Below, piece after piece: positions 39,575-50,406 of a stretch of 64,000 bases of DNA; within the stretch, counting starts at the first letter, position 1, and every line of letters starts with the position of its first letter. The stretch spans positions 41,937 through 105,936 of the forward strand of contig JAMAHW010000114.1 in NCBI GenBank assembly GCA_023627715.1, written 5' to 3'. The notes beneath the pieces are model-generated. The model did not search any database. It had not been told where the DNA came from and saw nothing but the letters and a program-made list of their open reading frames with translations. A program made the position numbers and the translations under genes. Source of the stretch: Periconia sp. R9002 (taxonomy: Eukaryota; Ascomycota; Dothideomycetes; Pleosporales; Periconiaceae).

Positions 39575-39818
39575 GTAAGTCTTCGCATTCTCTCAATTAC
39601 ACCTCCTCATCACCACCATCGACGCCGCCGCCGCTCAATTGCCTGTCTGCCTGCTGCTTGCTTGCCAGCTTGCTCAGGCAATTGATTGGCCCATCGATTG
39701 ATCGATTGCTTGATCGATTGGCTGGCTGCCACCTACTTGCTTGCTCATCCACCTTCCCCTCTTCTGTCTTCTTCTCTCTGTCCCAATCCTTCCACTAACC
39801 TCGCCGTCACCTGCGCAG
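39575..39818 (+). other. Probable 5'UTR intron of the DUF7707 gene
   Basis: Donor GTAAGT at 39575, branch site ACTAAC at 39794-39799 and acceptor GCAG ending at 39818, 43 bp before the ATG. The intron contains ATCGATTG-type short repeats at about 39675-39722. Confidence 0.5.
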
Positions 39819-39861
39819 TCATTGATACCCGCTTGTCTCTGCACCTGCACCCTTCCCAACC

Positions 39862-40554
39862 ATGCAGTACACTACTCTCGTCGTCGCTGCCGCGGCCGCC
39901 TTTTCCGGTCTCGTGGGTGCCCAGAACAGCTCCTTGACGCTGCCCGCCGGTATCCAGCCATGCTGCTCCGTCTCCGCCAACAGTGTTCCCTCCGACATGA
40001 AGAGCGAATGGTGCCGCGCCAGTCAGAACACCTGCCCGGAGATCTGCGGTGGACAGGGCCAAATTGCTAGCGGAGGCAACAACTGCGACTCGGTATGTCT
40101 GCTTGCAAATCTCTCCATAGGTAAGCATTCACGACTGACCCATTTTGTATAGACAACCCTCCAGCACACTTGCGAGTGCCGAAATGGTACCAAGCCCAAC
40201 TTGGCCGAATACGAGCAGACAGTCGAGGGCCAGGAGTGCCGCTTCTGGCACGCTCAGTGCATCAACGCCACCAACCAGGACGCTGCTCTCCAGTTCAACT
40301 GCAACTCTGTCCGCGATCAACAGTGCGGCAACAAGACGAGCAGGGCTACCAGCTCCTCCGCCACGAGCGGTCCTACGGCTACGCGCTCCAGCGGTGGTGG
40401 CAGCGGCGGTAACAGCGGCAGCCCCACTTCTTCCGGCTCTGCTCAATCCTCTACCAACAGTCCCGCTGCTGCCGTCGCTCTCGATGCTGTCCGCAACTAC
40501 GGTACTCCCATCCTCGCTGGTGGCTTGGCCGCCGTCTTCGGTTTGGCCCTATAG
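39862..40554 (+). CDS. Secreted Cys-rich GPI-type surface protein, DUF7707
   Basis: Two exons (39862-40092, 40153-40554) encode 210 residues. A signal peptide (MQYTTLVVAAAAAFSGLVGA) is followed by a domain of about 110 residues with 12 cysteines: PCCSVSANSVPSDMKSEWC, NTCPEICGGQGQ, HTCECRNGTKPNLAEYEQ, ECRFWHAQCINAT, QFNCNSVRDQQC. This order and the NLAEYEQT segment are those of the DUF7707 family. A Ser/Thr/Gly linker rich in O-glycosylation sites leads to a hydrophobic C-terminus (GTPILAGGLAAVFGLAL) typical of a GPI-anchor signal. It should sit at the plasma membrane or cell wall; function is unknown. The intron (60 bp) keeps phase. Confidence 0.87.
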
Positions 40555-41419
40555 ATGGAAAGTCCGGGGTGCGATCAAAATGGATTGGGAGTGTTGGTGG
40601 GAAGAGCAACCAATGGGCCGGTTCCTTGATTGGTGATGGTATGTAATGCGAATGAACATGGGTATGCATCATGTCTATCACAGATGCTACGTACAGGTGC
40701 ATCGGTTCTATGAGCGTTCTCGAGCATTGGAGTCGGGTGGCGCTCAGGCGGCGAATTCAATGTTGGTGCGGCTTATGGGAAGGGCAATGGACGAGCAACT
40801 TTTTTAATACGAGGTAACGACGCTAGGAGACTACGAGGTAGCCGGCTCCCAACAAACCAATTACTTAATTCTTGACCATGTTATCGGTTCCTCTATGCAA
40901 TGTGGTGAATGTGTGACGTGTGGTACTGGCGGTCTCGTGTAATGTCGCGGCGCATCATGACTCTGAATCGAGGTGTAGGGTCACAAGATGAATTTGGATA
41001 CGGAGGACAAAAGGCTGATCGGCGCATGTGCTTGGTATCATGACGGAGCTATAGGTAGAGTGCTTCAGGATGAGGTACTGGTACATAAAAGTGACTATGC
41101 TGTTGTAGATATTGTTCGCCTGTGGTATACATGGATTTTTATGGTGGTAGATGAAATACAGGCCCATTGCTCACGACGACCAAGCTCCTTTTTGCACATC
41201 TACAGTGATGTATCTCGATATACTTATGTAAGTGCAATAGGTAGATCCTTGCTTGCTGTGGCTACTCCCCGCATACACGGCCCCAGACCGGCCGGGCCTT
41301 GCACATGCGGCCTAGCAAGACAGGCAGACGTACATGACGATTAGTTAATATCCCTCCCGACCTGCAGCAAAGCTCCTTCAACAACTCTACCCTCGCCCGA
41401 TCCCATCCCCACCACTGCT
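40555..41419. other. Intergenic region
   Basis: Between the DUF7707 gene and the leader of the glycerol-3-phosphate dehydrogenase gene. No supported gene. Confidence 0.5.
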
Positions 41420-41599
41420 GTAAGTCTTTACTTTTTCTTGATCCTGCATGGGCCTGCTATGCTCTGCCTTGACCACTTGCTTGCGAGGGCCTCGGCCTCT
41501 TCGGTGACCTCCGATTAGCTGAGGTCCAAGAGCTGCCTCGGCGTGCGCATGCGCGACCTCTAACACATGAAGATTTTTTTGATCCCTAACTGCCTCCAG
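41420..41599 (+). other. Probable 5'UTR intron of the GPD gene
   Basis: Donor GTAAGT at 41420, branch site CCTAAC ending at 41590 and acceptor CCAG ending at 41599. The remaining leader to the ATG at 41814 is pyrimidine-rich. Confidence 0.45.
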
Positions 41600-41813
41600 C
41601 AATACCACCGAATCTCGTGCCTGACTCCACCAGGTTCAGTTCCCATATAAAGTGGCTTCCTACTACCTTCCGCGCCTACCATCGCGCCTGCCTTGCTCCC
41701 TCTACCCCTCACCAACAAGCTTCGCATCTGCGTCCGCAAACCCCTCCTTCATACGCACCACAAGCACATCCATACGACCCTTTATCCAACCAAATCTTCC
41801 TTCGTTGAGAAAC

Positions 41814-43116
41814 ATGGCGACTCTAGGCGCTCATAAGAAACACAAGGTGACGATTGTGGGCTCTGGTAATTGGTATGGCTCCTCAACACGGCTTCAACTA
41901 AGCCAGAGAGAGGGCACATTGAATTGACGTATCTAGGGGCACCACCATGTCCAAACTCGTGGCCGAGAATGTCAAAGCTCATCCCCAGCTCTTCGAAGAG
42001 ACAGTCAACATGTGGGTTTATGAAGAGGAGGTTACCATCCCAAAGGACTCGCGCCATTACGATCCTGCCAACGATAAGCCCCAGAAGCTCTCCGAGCTCT
42101 TCAATAAGGTCCACGAGAATGTCAAGTACCTCCCCAACATTACCATTCCATCCAACGTTGTTGCAAACCCCGATGTCGTCGACTCGTGCAAGAACTCGAC
42201 CATCTTGATCTTTGTCCTTCCCCACCAATTCATCCCACGAGTCTGTGACCAGCTGGCGGGTAAAATTGTCCCATACGCGAGGGCGATATGCTGTACCAAG
42301 GGTATCGATGTCAGCGAAAAAGGCGTGAGGCTCATGTCTGAAGCCATTGGAATGAGGTTGAATATATACTGCGGTGCGCTTTCGGGAGCCAACATTGCTT
42401 CCGAAATTGCCCAGGAGAAGTATTCCGAGACCACGGTAGCTTATGATCCACCTCCTATGGACTCGCGTGCTCCCACCCCATCGGGCTCTCCCACCGCCTC
42501 CCAGGTCGACCTCATCTCTCCCAGCAAGCCGGTGCCCAGCGCCCGCTCCGCAAAACTCAAACCCGTCCCCAACGAATACCCTGCCTTGTCCCACGAAAAC
42601 GTCCGCAAACTCTTCCACCGCCCCTACTTCCACGTCCGCATTGTCGATGATGTAGCCGGAGTTTCTCTCGGTGGCGCGCTCAAGAACATCATCGCCCTTG
42701 GCGCTGGTTTCGTGGACGGACTTGGCTGGGGTGACAATGCGAAAGCAGCCGTTATGCGCGTTGGAATCCTTGAGATGGTCAAGTTTGGAAAATACTTCTT
42801 CCCCGACAGCTCCAAATCTAGCACCTTCACAGAGGAAAGCTGCGGTGTTGCAGATGTCATCACGAGCTGCATGGGTGGCCGCAACTTCCGATGCGCAAAA
42901 ATGGCCATCGAGCAAGGCAAGACCGTCTTCGAGATTGAGCAGGAGGTTCTCAACGGACAGAAGCTGCAGGGAACGAGTACCGCTTATGAAGTGAATAGCT
43001 TCTTAGCTCAAGAGGGCAAGGAGGACGAGTTCCCTCTCTTCACGGCCGTGTACAACATCCTTGAAAAGAAAGCCAAGCCGGAGGATATCCCGCAACTGAT
43101 CGAGCCTAAGGACTAG
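41814..43116 (+). CDS. GPD1: NAD-dependent glycerol-3-phosphate dehydrogenase
   Basis: Two exons (41814-41872, 41937-43116) encode 412 residues. It reduces dihydroxyacetone phosphate to glycerol-3-phosphate in the cytosol, for glycerol (osmolyte) and lipid synthesis. The NAD site [20 protein letters not shown] is completed across the splice. Further blocks: [60 protein letters not shown] with the catalytic lysine, [20 protein letters not shown] and [16 protein letters not shown] Ser/Pro-rich insert of about 50 residues ([20 protein letters not shown] onward) sits between the substrate and C-terminal halves, as in other filamentous ascomycetes. No presequence is present. An antisense open frame of nearly 380 codons across the gene is a shadow. 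Confidence 0.95.
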
Positions 43117-43844
43117 AGCTTACTTCCTTGTATGGCTGAGAGACATCAACATACGGCTCTCTTCATCGCTGGATGAGGACCACGTTGAACAGTTACTCGG
43201 CTGTAGCTGCGATGGAAACCCTGGTGGACTATCAGCAGTGATTATCCCATAAGCGGAAACGGGAGATACACGTGATCGGTCTATTTGGACCGGTAGTGGT
43301 ACGTTTTTAATGCATATGCATGTTATGGTAGTCGATCGGTATACATAGATTCTAACAGCAATTAGACGGGCGGGCGGGCCGTTCTCAAAGCATAAGAGTT
43401 AGATATGATAGAGACAGTACTAATGAATTAATACCAATTCACTTTTCATGCCTCTCATATCCCCACTTGTACACTGTTACAGGTAGCAGGCGGTGTCAGA
43501 ATAGCAGACTGACCTTCATCGTCCATCTTCTTCCCGGTTAACAACTCTACCCAACGATTCTGGTTTTTTGCACAGATGTTCCTCTGCGCCCCCCCTACTT
43601 TCCATTCCCACTCGTCGCCAACAAACGACCGAACTAGTTCCTTACCCCCTCTTGCCATCAAATGTTGCTAAGGCTTTGAGCCCACTGAGGTTAAGTCCTT
43701 TTTTTTGCGTCTCAACAACCGGCAGGAACAAAAAAAACCCCTCTACAAGAAGACAACAGGGGAATGGAGAAACGTGAGTCCTGATTTACTTTTCTAACGA
43801 CTATCCCAGACCCCCCACTAAAAGAAAATGAAATCCCTCCGCCC
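43117..43844. other. Convergent 3' intergenic region
   Basis: Between GPD (plus) and the rhodopsin-type gene (minus). No supported gene or repeat. Confidence 0.5.
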
Positions 43845-45188
43845 TCAAACAACATCAATCGTCCGCGAATACCCAATCTGATCCTTCGGAATCCTCAACG
43901 GCACACCATCATCATCAATCCCCCCAAACCCAGCCGTGACTTTCGTCGTCGTTGTCGTGCTATGCAAAGTCGTCTGACCACTCTTCGACGTCTTCGAAGG
44001 ATCCATCGTCTCGGGGAAAGTGTTCATGCGGATATACGAACTCCCCCCGCTGGACTTGTGATGCGACGAGCCGGAGCCGCCACGCAGCGTGCGGAGCGAT
44101 CGACTCAGCAGCTTCCCGGTCGCGCTCGCGAGCGAGGTCCAGAGCGGCTTGTAGATGGGGAGGCAGGCGCAGATGAAGGCGGTTAGGATGTGGATTTCGC
44201 TCCAGCGCTCGGCGGATCGGTAGCTGGCTGTTGATAGAGGAAGGAGGGGGTATGATGTTAGTCCACGTTTCAACTTTCTCGACAGAGAAGACAAAAGAAG
44301 ATATATCAGTAGGGAATGATGGATGGATAGATGGAATAAAAAATACGTACCATACTGAGCCTTAGGCTGATACGTATACGCAACCCGCACCACATTCGTC
44401 ACGACCGCAAAACTCCCCAGCGCAAAAATCCCCGCCACCGCAAGCTTCGTCCGGAACGGGAGGTGCAGCGTAAACGCCATTCTTATCGGCAACAACAAAA
44501 CCAGACAATCCATCACGCAATCAATGACGCCCGTCGCCAGATAATACACGTTGAAGTCGAAGCATTTCCCGGGCTTGAGCCGGTTCCAGATTTTGTCGAG
44601 CGGGCTGCACTGCGCGAGCATGGGGATGAAGGAGCCGATGAAGGAGAGGGTGGTGAGCGTGACGACGAGGTACGAGGCGCGGACGTAGGTGGGTGTTATG
44701 CGGAAGATGCGGTGGTAGAAGACGAGGATGGAGAGTTTGATGGTGTAGGTTATGGACATGGAGAGGAGGAAGGATATCCAGAGTGACTATTATTCTCAGC
44801 TTTTTCTTCTTTCTCCCCCACCCTTTTTTTACCGCATTCTCTTTTCTCTCTTTCTCTTTTGTGGGTGGAAAGGGGCAGGATTGTGGATTAGATAGATACG
44901 TACCAGCAAATAATTCCTCATCACCCTCACCTTGCCCCGATCCTTCTTCACCATGATCAACAGTTCCTGCAATTCCTTGCCGCCCCCGCCCTCCACGATC
45001 CCCCATGACAGCACGCCGCTGGCGGCCGCGTAGAGGGCTAGAGCGACGAGGATGAGGTAGTCGTCGGAGCAGATGCCGTGTTTTTGGCGCAGTTTGCAGT
45101 AGATGCGGATTGCTACGGCCAGGATGGCGAGGCTGCTGCAGGTTATGCTGATTTCGAAGGTGGCGAGGCCTTGGGAGGAAATGTGCAT
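43845..45188 (-). CDS. Seven-TM fungal rhodopsin-type (SAT4/PTH11-related) membrane protein
   Basis: Three exons (45188-44904, 44786-44351, 44227-43845) encode 367 residues with seven hydrophobic segments, among them ISITCSSLAILAVAIRIY, YLILVALALYAAASGVLSW, ITYTIKLSILVFYHRIF, YLVVTLTTLSFIGSFIPML and HILTAFICACLPIYKPLW. The KLSILVFYHRIF, ECS-like AQCSPLDKIWN and CFDFNVYYLATGVIDCVMD blocks are those of the fungal rhodopsin domain found in PTH11-like receptors and SAT4 proteins. There is no N-terminal CFEM domain. The cytosolic tail is Ser/Thr-rich (TTTTTKVTAGFGG), suited to phosphorylation. It may sense surface or lipid cues; no ligand can be inferred. The ATG at 45188 is preferred over a frame extension to 45317 because it places TM1 near the N-terminus. 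Confidence 0.88.
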
Positions 45189-46795
45189 GGTGACTTCGGT
45201 TTGGTTTGTGGTTTGGGTTGGGTTTGCGTTTGCGTTTGGGGTTACATGTGTAGGAGTTTCAAGTGGTTGGCGGTTGGTGAGGAAGAAGGAAGAGGAGTGA
45301 AGTAGGATGTTTTTCAATGAGTTAAGAATTGAATTAGAGAAATAGATAGAAGAGAAACCGAATTGTGTTATCCGTGATCGGTGGTGTGCTTTGTGTTGTT
45401 CGTCGTTGGTAGTACTTCATTCACAGAAGAAGAAGAATGACAAGATACATCACCGCCAACGCTAGTACAAAAATTGAATTGAAAACAGACAGACAGACAG
45501 AGAAGAGAGTGAAAGAAAAAGGGTCCTCACTTCCCTCCTATCCCTCAGCCCGTTTATCAAATTCCCCCCCTCCACCCACTTCAAAAGCCCCGAAGCCGAA
45601 AAGGAACGGGGCCCAGCCATACACATTTTGCCAAAGAGCGAGCTTACTTACCTGAGCTGAAAGGCAAAAAGCGCTACAACGTGCATACATACCTTATCTG
45701 TACAACACGAGAGTGTGTGCGTGTCCTGTGCGTGTGTGTGGATAAATGGCTGATCCCTGCAGAGGCGCCGCATGCCCAGTGGGCGGCACGTCTACCGTTT
45801 ATGAAAGTCGCGTGTCGCTCGTGTCGGCAATGTGCGTATAATAAATGATTTGCCCGTTTTTGGTTGGGGGCGAGATTGCTTCTTTATATTTGGGGGTGAG
45901 TGGTAGGTGGGATCATGATGGGGTATTATCGTGGTGCGTCTGGACTGTTGAGCTGTTGGCTGGGCGTGCATCTTGGTTTTAATTACTTTGCGATGGGAGT
46001 GTATATTTTTTTTTGGTGCATCGTTCTTTTATCGCGATTATTTTGTTTAGGGAAGCGAGGTTTTCTGCAATAGGCAATTTTTCCCGTTCGTTGTTTGTGT
46101 GATGTTGAAATCCGTAGTGTTCGAGCAAAGTCGTCACTGCAGGCGTTTGGGCTTACCGCTAAGCCTACGACGGCGTCGCGGTTTCTCTACTCTCTGGTAT
46201 GTTACGTGGGCTCCGTACTGTATTAAAACTTATGTTAATTTGATACATACTAATGCGTATTCTAGTGCGTACAACCCGATGTGTCCTTGCCATGTAGAAT
46301 CTCTGCATGCTACTCCTATGCACCTATCCTAGCAGAAAGGTCCTTTACGCTAATCCCTTGCTAAGAGCCTACATATTACGCCTTTGCAGAAGTCCTTTAC
46401 ACTAGTCCTACGACCTATCTCTGCTCTAATGGAGATGTAGCGAATACTCGTGACACTCGAGGCGTGCAATCTACTAATCTTCTTCTTCAAAGTCTGATGC
46501 ACATACGAAAGACAGCTCCTGTTGATGTTAGCATGCGTGACGTCCCGGCAACGTCACCCGGCAACGCTTCCCAGTTCACAGTGAGCAAGTCGTCACATCC
46601 CCGACACAGCTTACTGCTGTGCCTATTCTTGCCAGTCTCATTTCGTTATCGATCATTTCACCTCACCTCACTTCACAATACACGCACGTGAAATTATTTA
46701 ACAAACCGAGAGAAGTGGTGCTCTGCTGAACTTGGCTTCTACCCTTCTATCCATCATCTTTGGTTAGTCAACCCCCGCTCAGCATCTTCTTCGAG
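45189..46795. other. Intergenic region with partly decayed sequence
   Basis: About 1.6 kb. The first part is the promoter of the receptor gene. From about 46080 to 46440 the sequence is rich in short imperfect repeats (for example GGTCCTTTACGCTAATCC and AAGTCCTTTACACTAGTCC), resembling an old mutated insertion. No supported gene. Confidence 0.4.
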
Positions 46796-48234
46796 ATGAG
46801 TGGTAGCATCAACTGCCCTTCAATAAGCGTACGCGGACGTTTCCTCTGGCGTGGAGATGATCGAGTAAGCTTTGCCCCGTAGTCGCTCGATGCTACTGGA
46901 TCTAACACCAAAGGCAAAGTTCTTCGTAAGAGGCGTTGCATACCAAGTGTATTCTACACTTGACCCCATCTCAGACGATCGCCTCACGGAACTCAAAAAT
47001 GACATTCTCCTCTTCAAGGAGCTTGGCTTGAATACTCTCTTTGTTTGTAAGCGCGGCAGCAACCGGAATTGTGACGAAGCTGATTCGTGTGTTAAGACTC
47101 CATTGACAGTACAAAAGAGCACACACAGGCCATGAGGCTGCTTGAAGAAGCAGGAATATACGTCTTCACGGTGGGTAGTTGTCTTCCGCTGCGCTACTTG
47201 TATATTGAACTGACCATGCATGCTTCCATCAAGGCTGTCTCAACACCATCGAACGTTATCAACCGGTTGGCTCCAACCGAGTCGTACAACCCGGTCACCA
47301 TGGTATCCTTCTTCCAGACAGTAGATATAATGGCTAGATTTCCGAATACGCTGGGTCTCCTCGCTGGTACCAGTCTAATTAACAATGATGCTACGATGCC
47401 CGCAGCGGCCATTCTCAAAGCCGTCGTGCGAGATTTAAAGAAGTACATGAATATCCAAAATGAAGCTAATGGGCAACGCGTGCTTCCCATTGGCTACAGT
47501 GCGGCGACGAGCAGTGCGAGGGACCAGGAGGTGTTGGAGTATCTGACTGCTGGTGATGATGAGATGTCGATTGATTTCTGGACGGTGAGTGCCTTGTAGT
47601 GAGTTGAAGATATGCTGTGCGCTAAAAATGGCTGCAGTGCGCGATTTTTGAGAGGCAGGCGATATTGGACATGACTAGATCCGGGCATGATGACTTGGTT
47701 GGTCTTAACATTCTCGCGTTCTCCATACTGGCTAACCCACTCGTTCAGCTTCACAGATTCAGCAGCACCACCATACCAATATTCTTGTCAGAATATGGAG
47801 ACTCCAGGCACCAGCCCCGTCTCTTCCAAGAAACAACCGCCTTGTACTCGCCTGCGGTGAACCGCATTTTCTCCGGCGGATGCGTGTACGAGTTTTGGCA
47901 ATTTGCAAATGGCTACGGATTAGTGGAGATGTTGAAAAATGGGAGCGATAAACGAATCCAAGCGTATAGGCAAAACCCTGACGATGAGAGCAAGATTTTT
48001 GAGAGACGTGAGACGGATAGGGGAATATTGCTCATTTTTAAAGACTTCGTGAATTACAAGATGAAATTGGCTGAGGTTGGTAATATCGAAGTAGAGGCCG
48101 GCATTGAGGCTACTGAAAGAGAGGCAGAGCAAGGAGAGATTGCTGCAAAAGCTAGCGGACCATGGCAGGCTGAATTTCGCGTGCCAGAGAGTTGTGTCGA
48201 CTGGCATGAGATGGAGGGGATGCTAAGCAGGTAG
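46796..48234 (+). CDS. GH72 (Gas/Gel) beta-1,3-glucanosyltransferase homologue lacking the acid/base glutamate
   Basis: Six exons (46796-46864, 46920-47046, 47097-47170, 47234-47584, 47638-47697, 47749-48234) encode 388 residues. Family blocks: PSISVRGRFLWRGDD, FFVRGVAYQ, DILLFKELGLNTLFVYSIDS, AMRLLEEAGIYVFT, INNDATMPAAAILKAVVRDL, RVLPIGYSAATSSARDQEVL, IPIFLSEYGDSR with nucleophile Glu242, and FSGGCVYEFWQFANGYGLVE. GH72 enzymes cut and rejoin beta-1,3-glucan in the cell wall. The acid/base motif, usually NEV or a close variant before INN, reads TSL here (residues 136-138), so the proton donor is gone. No signal peptide or GPI signal is visible, and the stretch CAIFERQAILDMTRSGHDD replaces the usual NNYSW region. 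Intron 5 (51 bp, branch GCTAAC) is in phase either way. Expression or decay is unknown. Confidence 0.78.
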
Positions 48235-49569
48235 CGTGAACTCCTCTGTCGTTTTTGATATATTTTCTGTATATTAATAATTGAATTGCTAATGAGGGGT
48301 TTTTTTTTTCTCGGCGTGATTGGTTCTTTCCTTCTTCCCTTTTCATCCAATTAAAATTCGCGAAAGGTGGGAAAGGAATCAAAATAGGATGAACGAGAGG
48401 AAAGTCCGAGAGGCTGGCGCCATGAAGCTGTTGATGGCGGAAAAGCTAAAAGCCTCATCGGACAGAGCGAAGGGGGCGAATGTAAGTAGCCCCCTATATC
48501 CATTTCCGGTGTCCCATTCCTTCTAACAGATCTTTAAACTTATGTCTATACCCATTACCCATTCCTTCTCTTCCCACGCGACTCGAGTGACGATCCAACA
48601 ATACGTTGAACCGACGATTGAGTTAATCGCCATACCGTTCTCGTATTTTTTCGTCTTATACGGCATTCTGCCCGGAAAATCGGTTTGCCTTTCCTGTGCG
48701 ACTCTGCACAGTGGCGGGGGCCTTTGTGGTTGCGAGCCCAATCCGATTATCGTATAAACGCGTGTGGCTGCTGACAATGACGAAGAGGCTTCTCTCCACA
48801 ATGCAAGACATTGGTCGTACACCGGATACGAGTTCCGATTGTTTGTAAAATTGCTTCGCGCGAGCTGCACACGTGAAGATGGTGTTTGTCGTTGACAATG
48901 CTGCTGGGGCGCTGTATCAACATATTAAGTCATTGCATAGCAATGTGATTGCTCGCAGTATCGACACCAAATAAGGGGTCACACGAACGTCTTGGCTAAG
49001 GACGCACACAAAAATGAATTGTTACACACATTTTGGGGGCCAGGGCGCCGAATGTTGGTTTGTAAGTATGTATTATCGTAAAGAGTTGGAGCTTTTCTGA
49101 CAGGAAATATGTAATAGCATCGTGGGTTTATCTTACTTTGCGTTTTATCTTCATCTACTGCGAGATCGATTTCAGTAATCGGTAACTACGAACGTTACTC
49201 CACTTATACAAATTCAACTGTTCTAGCAATTTTAGAAGACTGAACTCTCATTAACACACTCATGTTAACTTGTGCGCGGTTTGCGATAGGTTTGGAGCAA
49301 GAAAAAAGGGGATAGTATAGGTGGAAAACTGATCACTAACAAATAGCAACTCATGTGTTTCCACACGTAGTGTTTCAGCAAATGAGTGCCACTGTTTGAT
49401 TATTCTCACTCTATAAAGACCCTGCATTTATCTACCAGTAAATCTAATTCCTCGCGACCACAGTCTCATCCCTTCTACCATATCACTTTAATCTTTCCTC
49501 ATTCGAAAAAGTACTCTACAGCCATAAAAAAACCAAGGCAAGACTCACTGAGTAGTTCAAACCAAGATC
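48235..49569. other. AT-rich intergenic region
   Basis: About 1.3 kb with few open frames and low GC, between the GH72 homologue and the next gene. It may contain decayed repeat DNA, but I recognise no element. Confidence 0.4.
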
Positions 49570-50382
49570 ATGTCAAGGGCTATAGATAGACCCAAAGTGG
49601 AGCTTCAACAACAATGGTTCAACCCAGGTGCTCGCCTTAGTGTTCTCCTTCTCATAGGTGGCGATGTTATTCGGAAAGCAATTGCGCAGCTGGTTGGATA
49701 CAAACTTATAATACCCGGTGAAAACTGGCAGATACCCATCACTCCAGTAGCGTTCTCATTTGGGTGGGTTTCTTACGCTTTCTCAAATCTGCTTTCGGCG
49801 GCTGGAAAAGAGACCTTGATGCCAAGGCCCGAACGTCCTTCGCTGATTGTCAATTGTTCAAATGGCTTTACACGCAATAATGAGTCCTGGGTACTAAGCC
49901 ATCTACTCCAAAATCACGAGAATAAGTTTCCAGTCGACCCAAGATCCAACGAAGAAGGAGGTCGGCAGGAATCAATTAGAATTGATGTGTTTTCATTAAA
50001 ACCTGCTTCAGGTCCCACTATTGATTTTGTATGGATCATTGGCTGTGTGACTATTGTCGCTGTTAGCAGGCTCGGCGCCTGTGGAGGGTTATTACTAAGT
50101 CAAGCAGCACGTCTAACGAGTCATTTAGCGACGCTTCCCCAACCCTCTATTGCAACAACCCGTACAACCTCGCAATGCGGTACAACATGCAGCGATGTCT
50201 ACGTCCTAAGCCTTTGTGACACAGGATCAAAAAATTACATCGCCTTTGAGCTTCACAGACCAACCATTGATGCCGCCTCCGACCAGCAAGAAGCAGTCCC
50301 CCAAAGTTCCACGAGGCAGGATAGTGGTCCAAGCTTACTTGGTTTCTCAAGAAATCGATCTCTAGCTTCCTTATCGCTTTGA
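49570..50382 (+). CDS. Unrecognised fungal multi-pass membrane protein
   Basis: Single-exon frame of 270 codons with an ATG at 49570. The N-terminal half has WFNPGARLSVLLLIGGDVIRKAIAQL, PITPVAFSFGWVSYAFSNLL and LIVNCSNGFTRNNESWVLSH; later TIDFVWIIGCVTIVAVS. From memory these resemble a widespread uncharacterised fungal membrane family with an FNPGARL-type start and an FSFGW segment. The later part, where relatives have further membrane segments and an ALTxGNG-like motif, is weak here (YVLSLCDTGSKNYIAF). It could therefore be a fast-evolving or degrading copy. I know no function. It is followed after 24 bp by the F-box gene on the same strand, which is unusually close. Confidence 0.55.
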   Translation: MSRAIDRPKVELQQQWFNPGARLSVLLLIGGDVIRKAIAQLVGYKLIIPGENWQIPITPVAFSFGWVSYAFSNLLSAAGKETLMPRPERPSLIVNCSNGFTRNNESWVLSHLLQNHENKFPVDPRSNEEGGRQESIRIDVFSLKPASGPTIDFVWIIGCVTIVAVSRLGACGGLLLSQAARLTSHLATLPQPSIATTRTTSQCGTTCSDVYVLSLCDTGSKNYIAFELHRPTIDAASDQQEAVPQSSTRQDSGPSLLGFSRNRSLASLSL

Positions 50383-50406
50383 ACAACACAGAATTTGCTC
50401 ACAAAT

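Noticed and set aside
37632..39798. Several short frames in the 2.1 kb gene-poor stretch
   Set aside because: All consist of simple or GC-rich repeat translations and none has splice-linked partners or domains.
41782..42915. Antisense open frame of 377 codons on the minus strand
   Set aside because: It lies entirely over the well-supported GPD1 exon 2 and has no family features; it mirrors codon bias of the sense gene.
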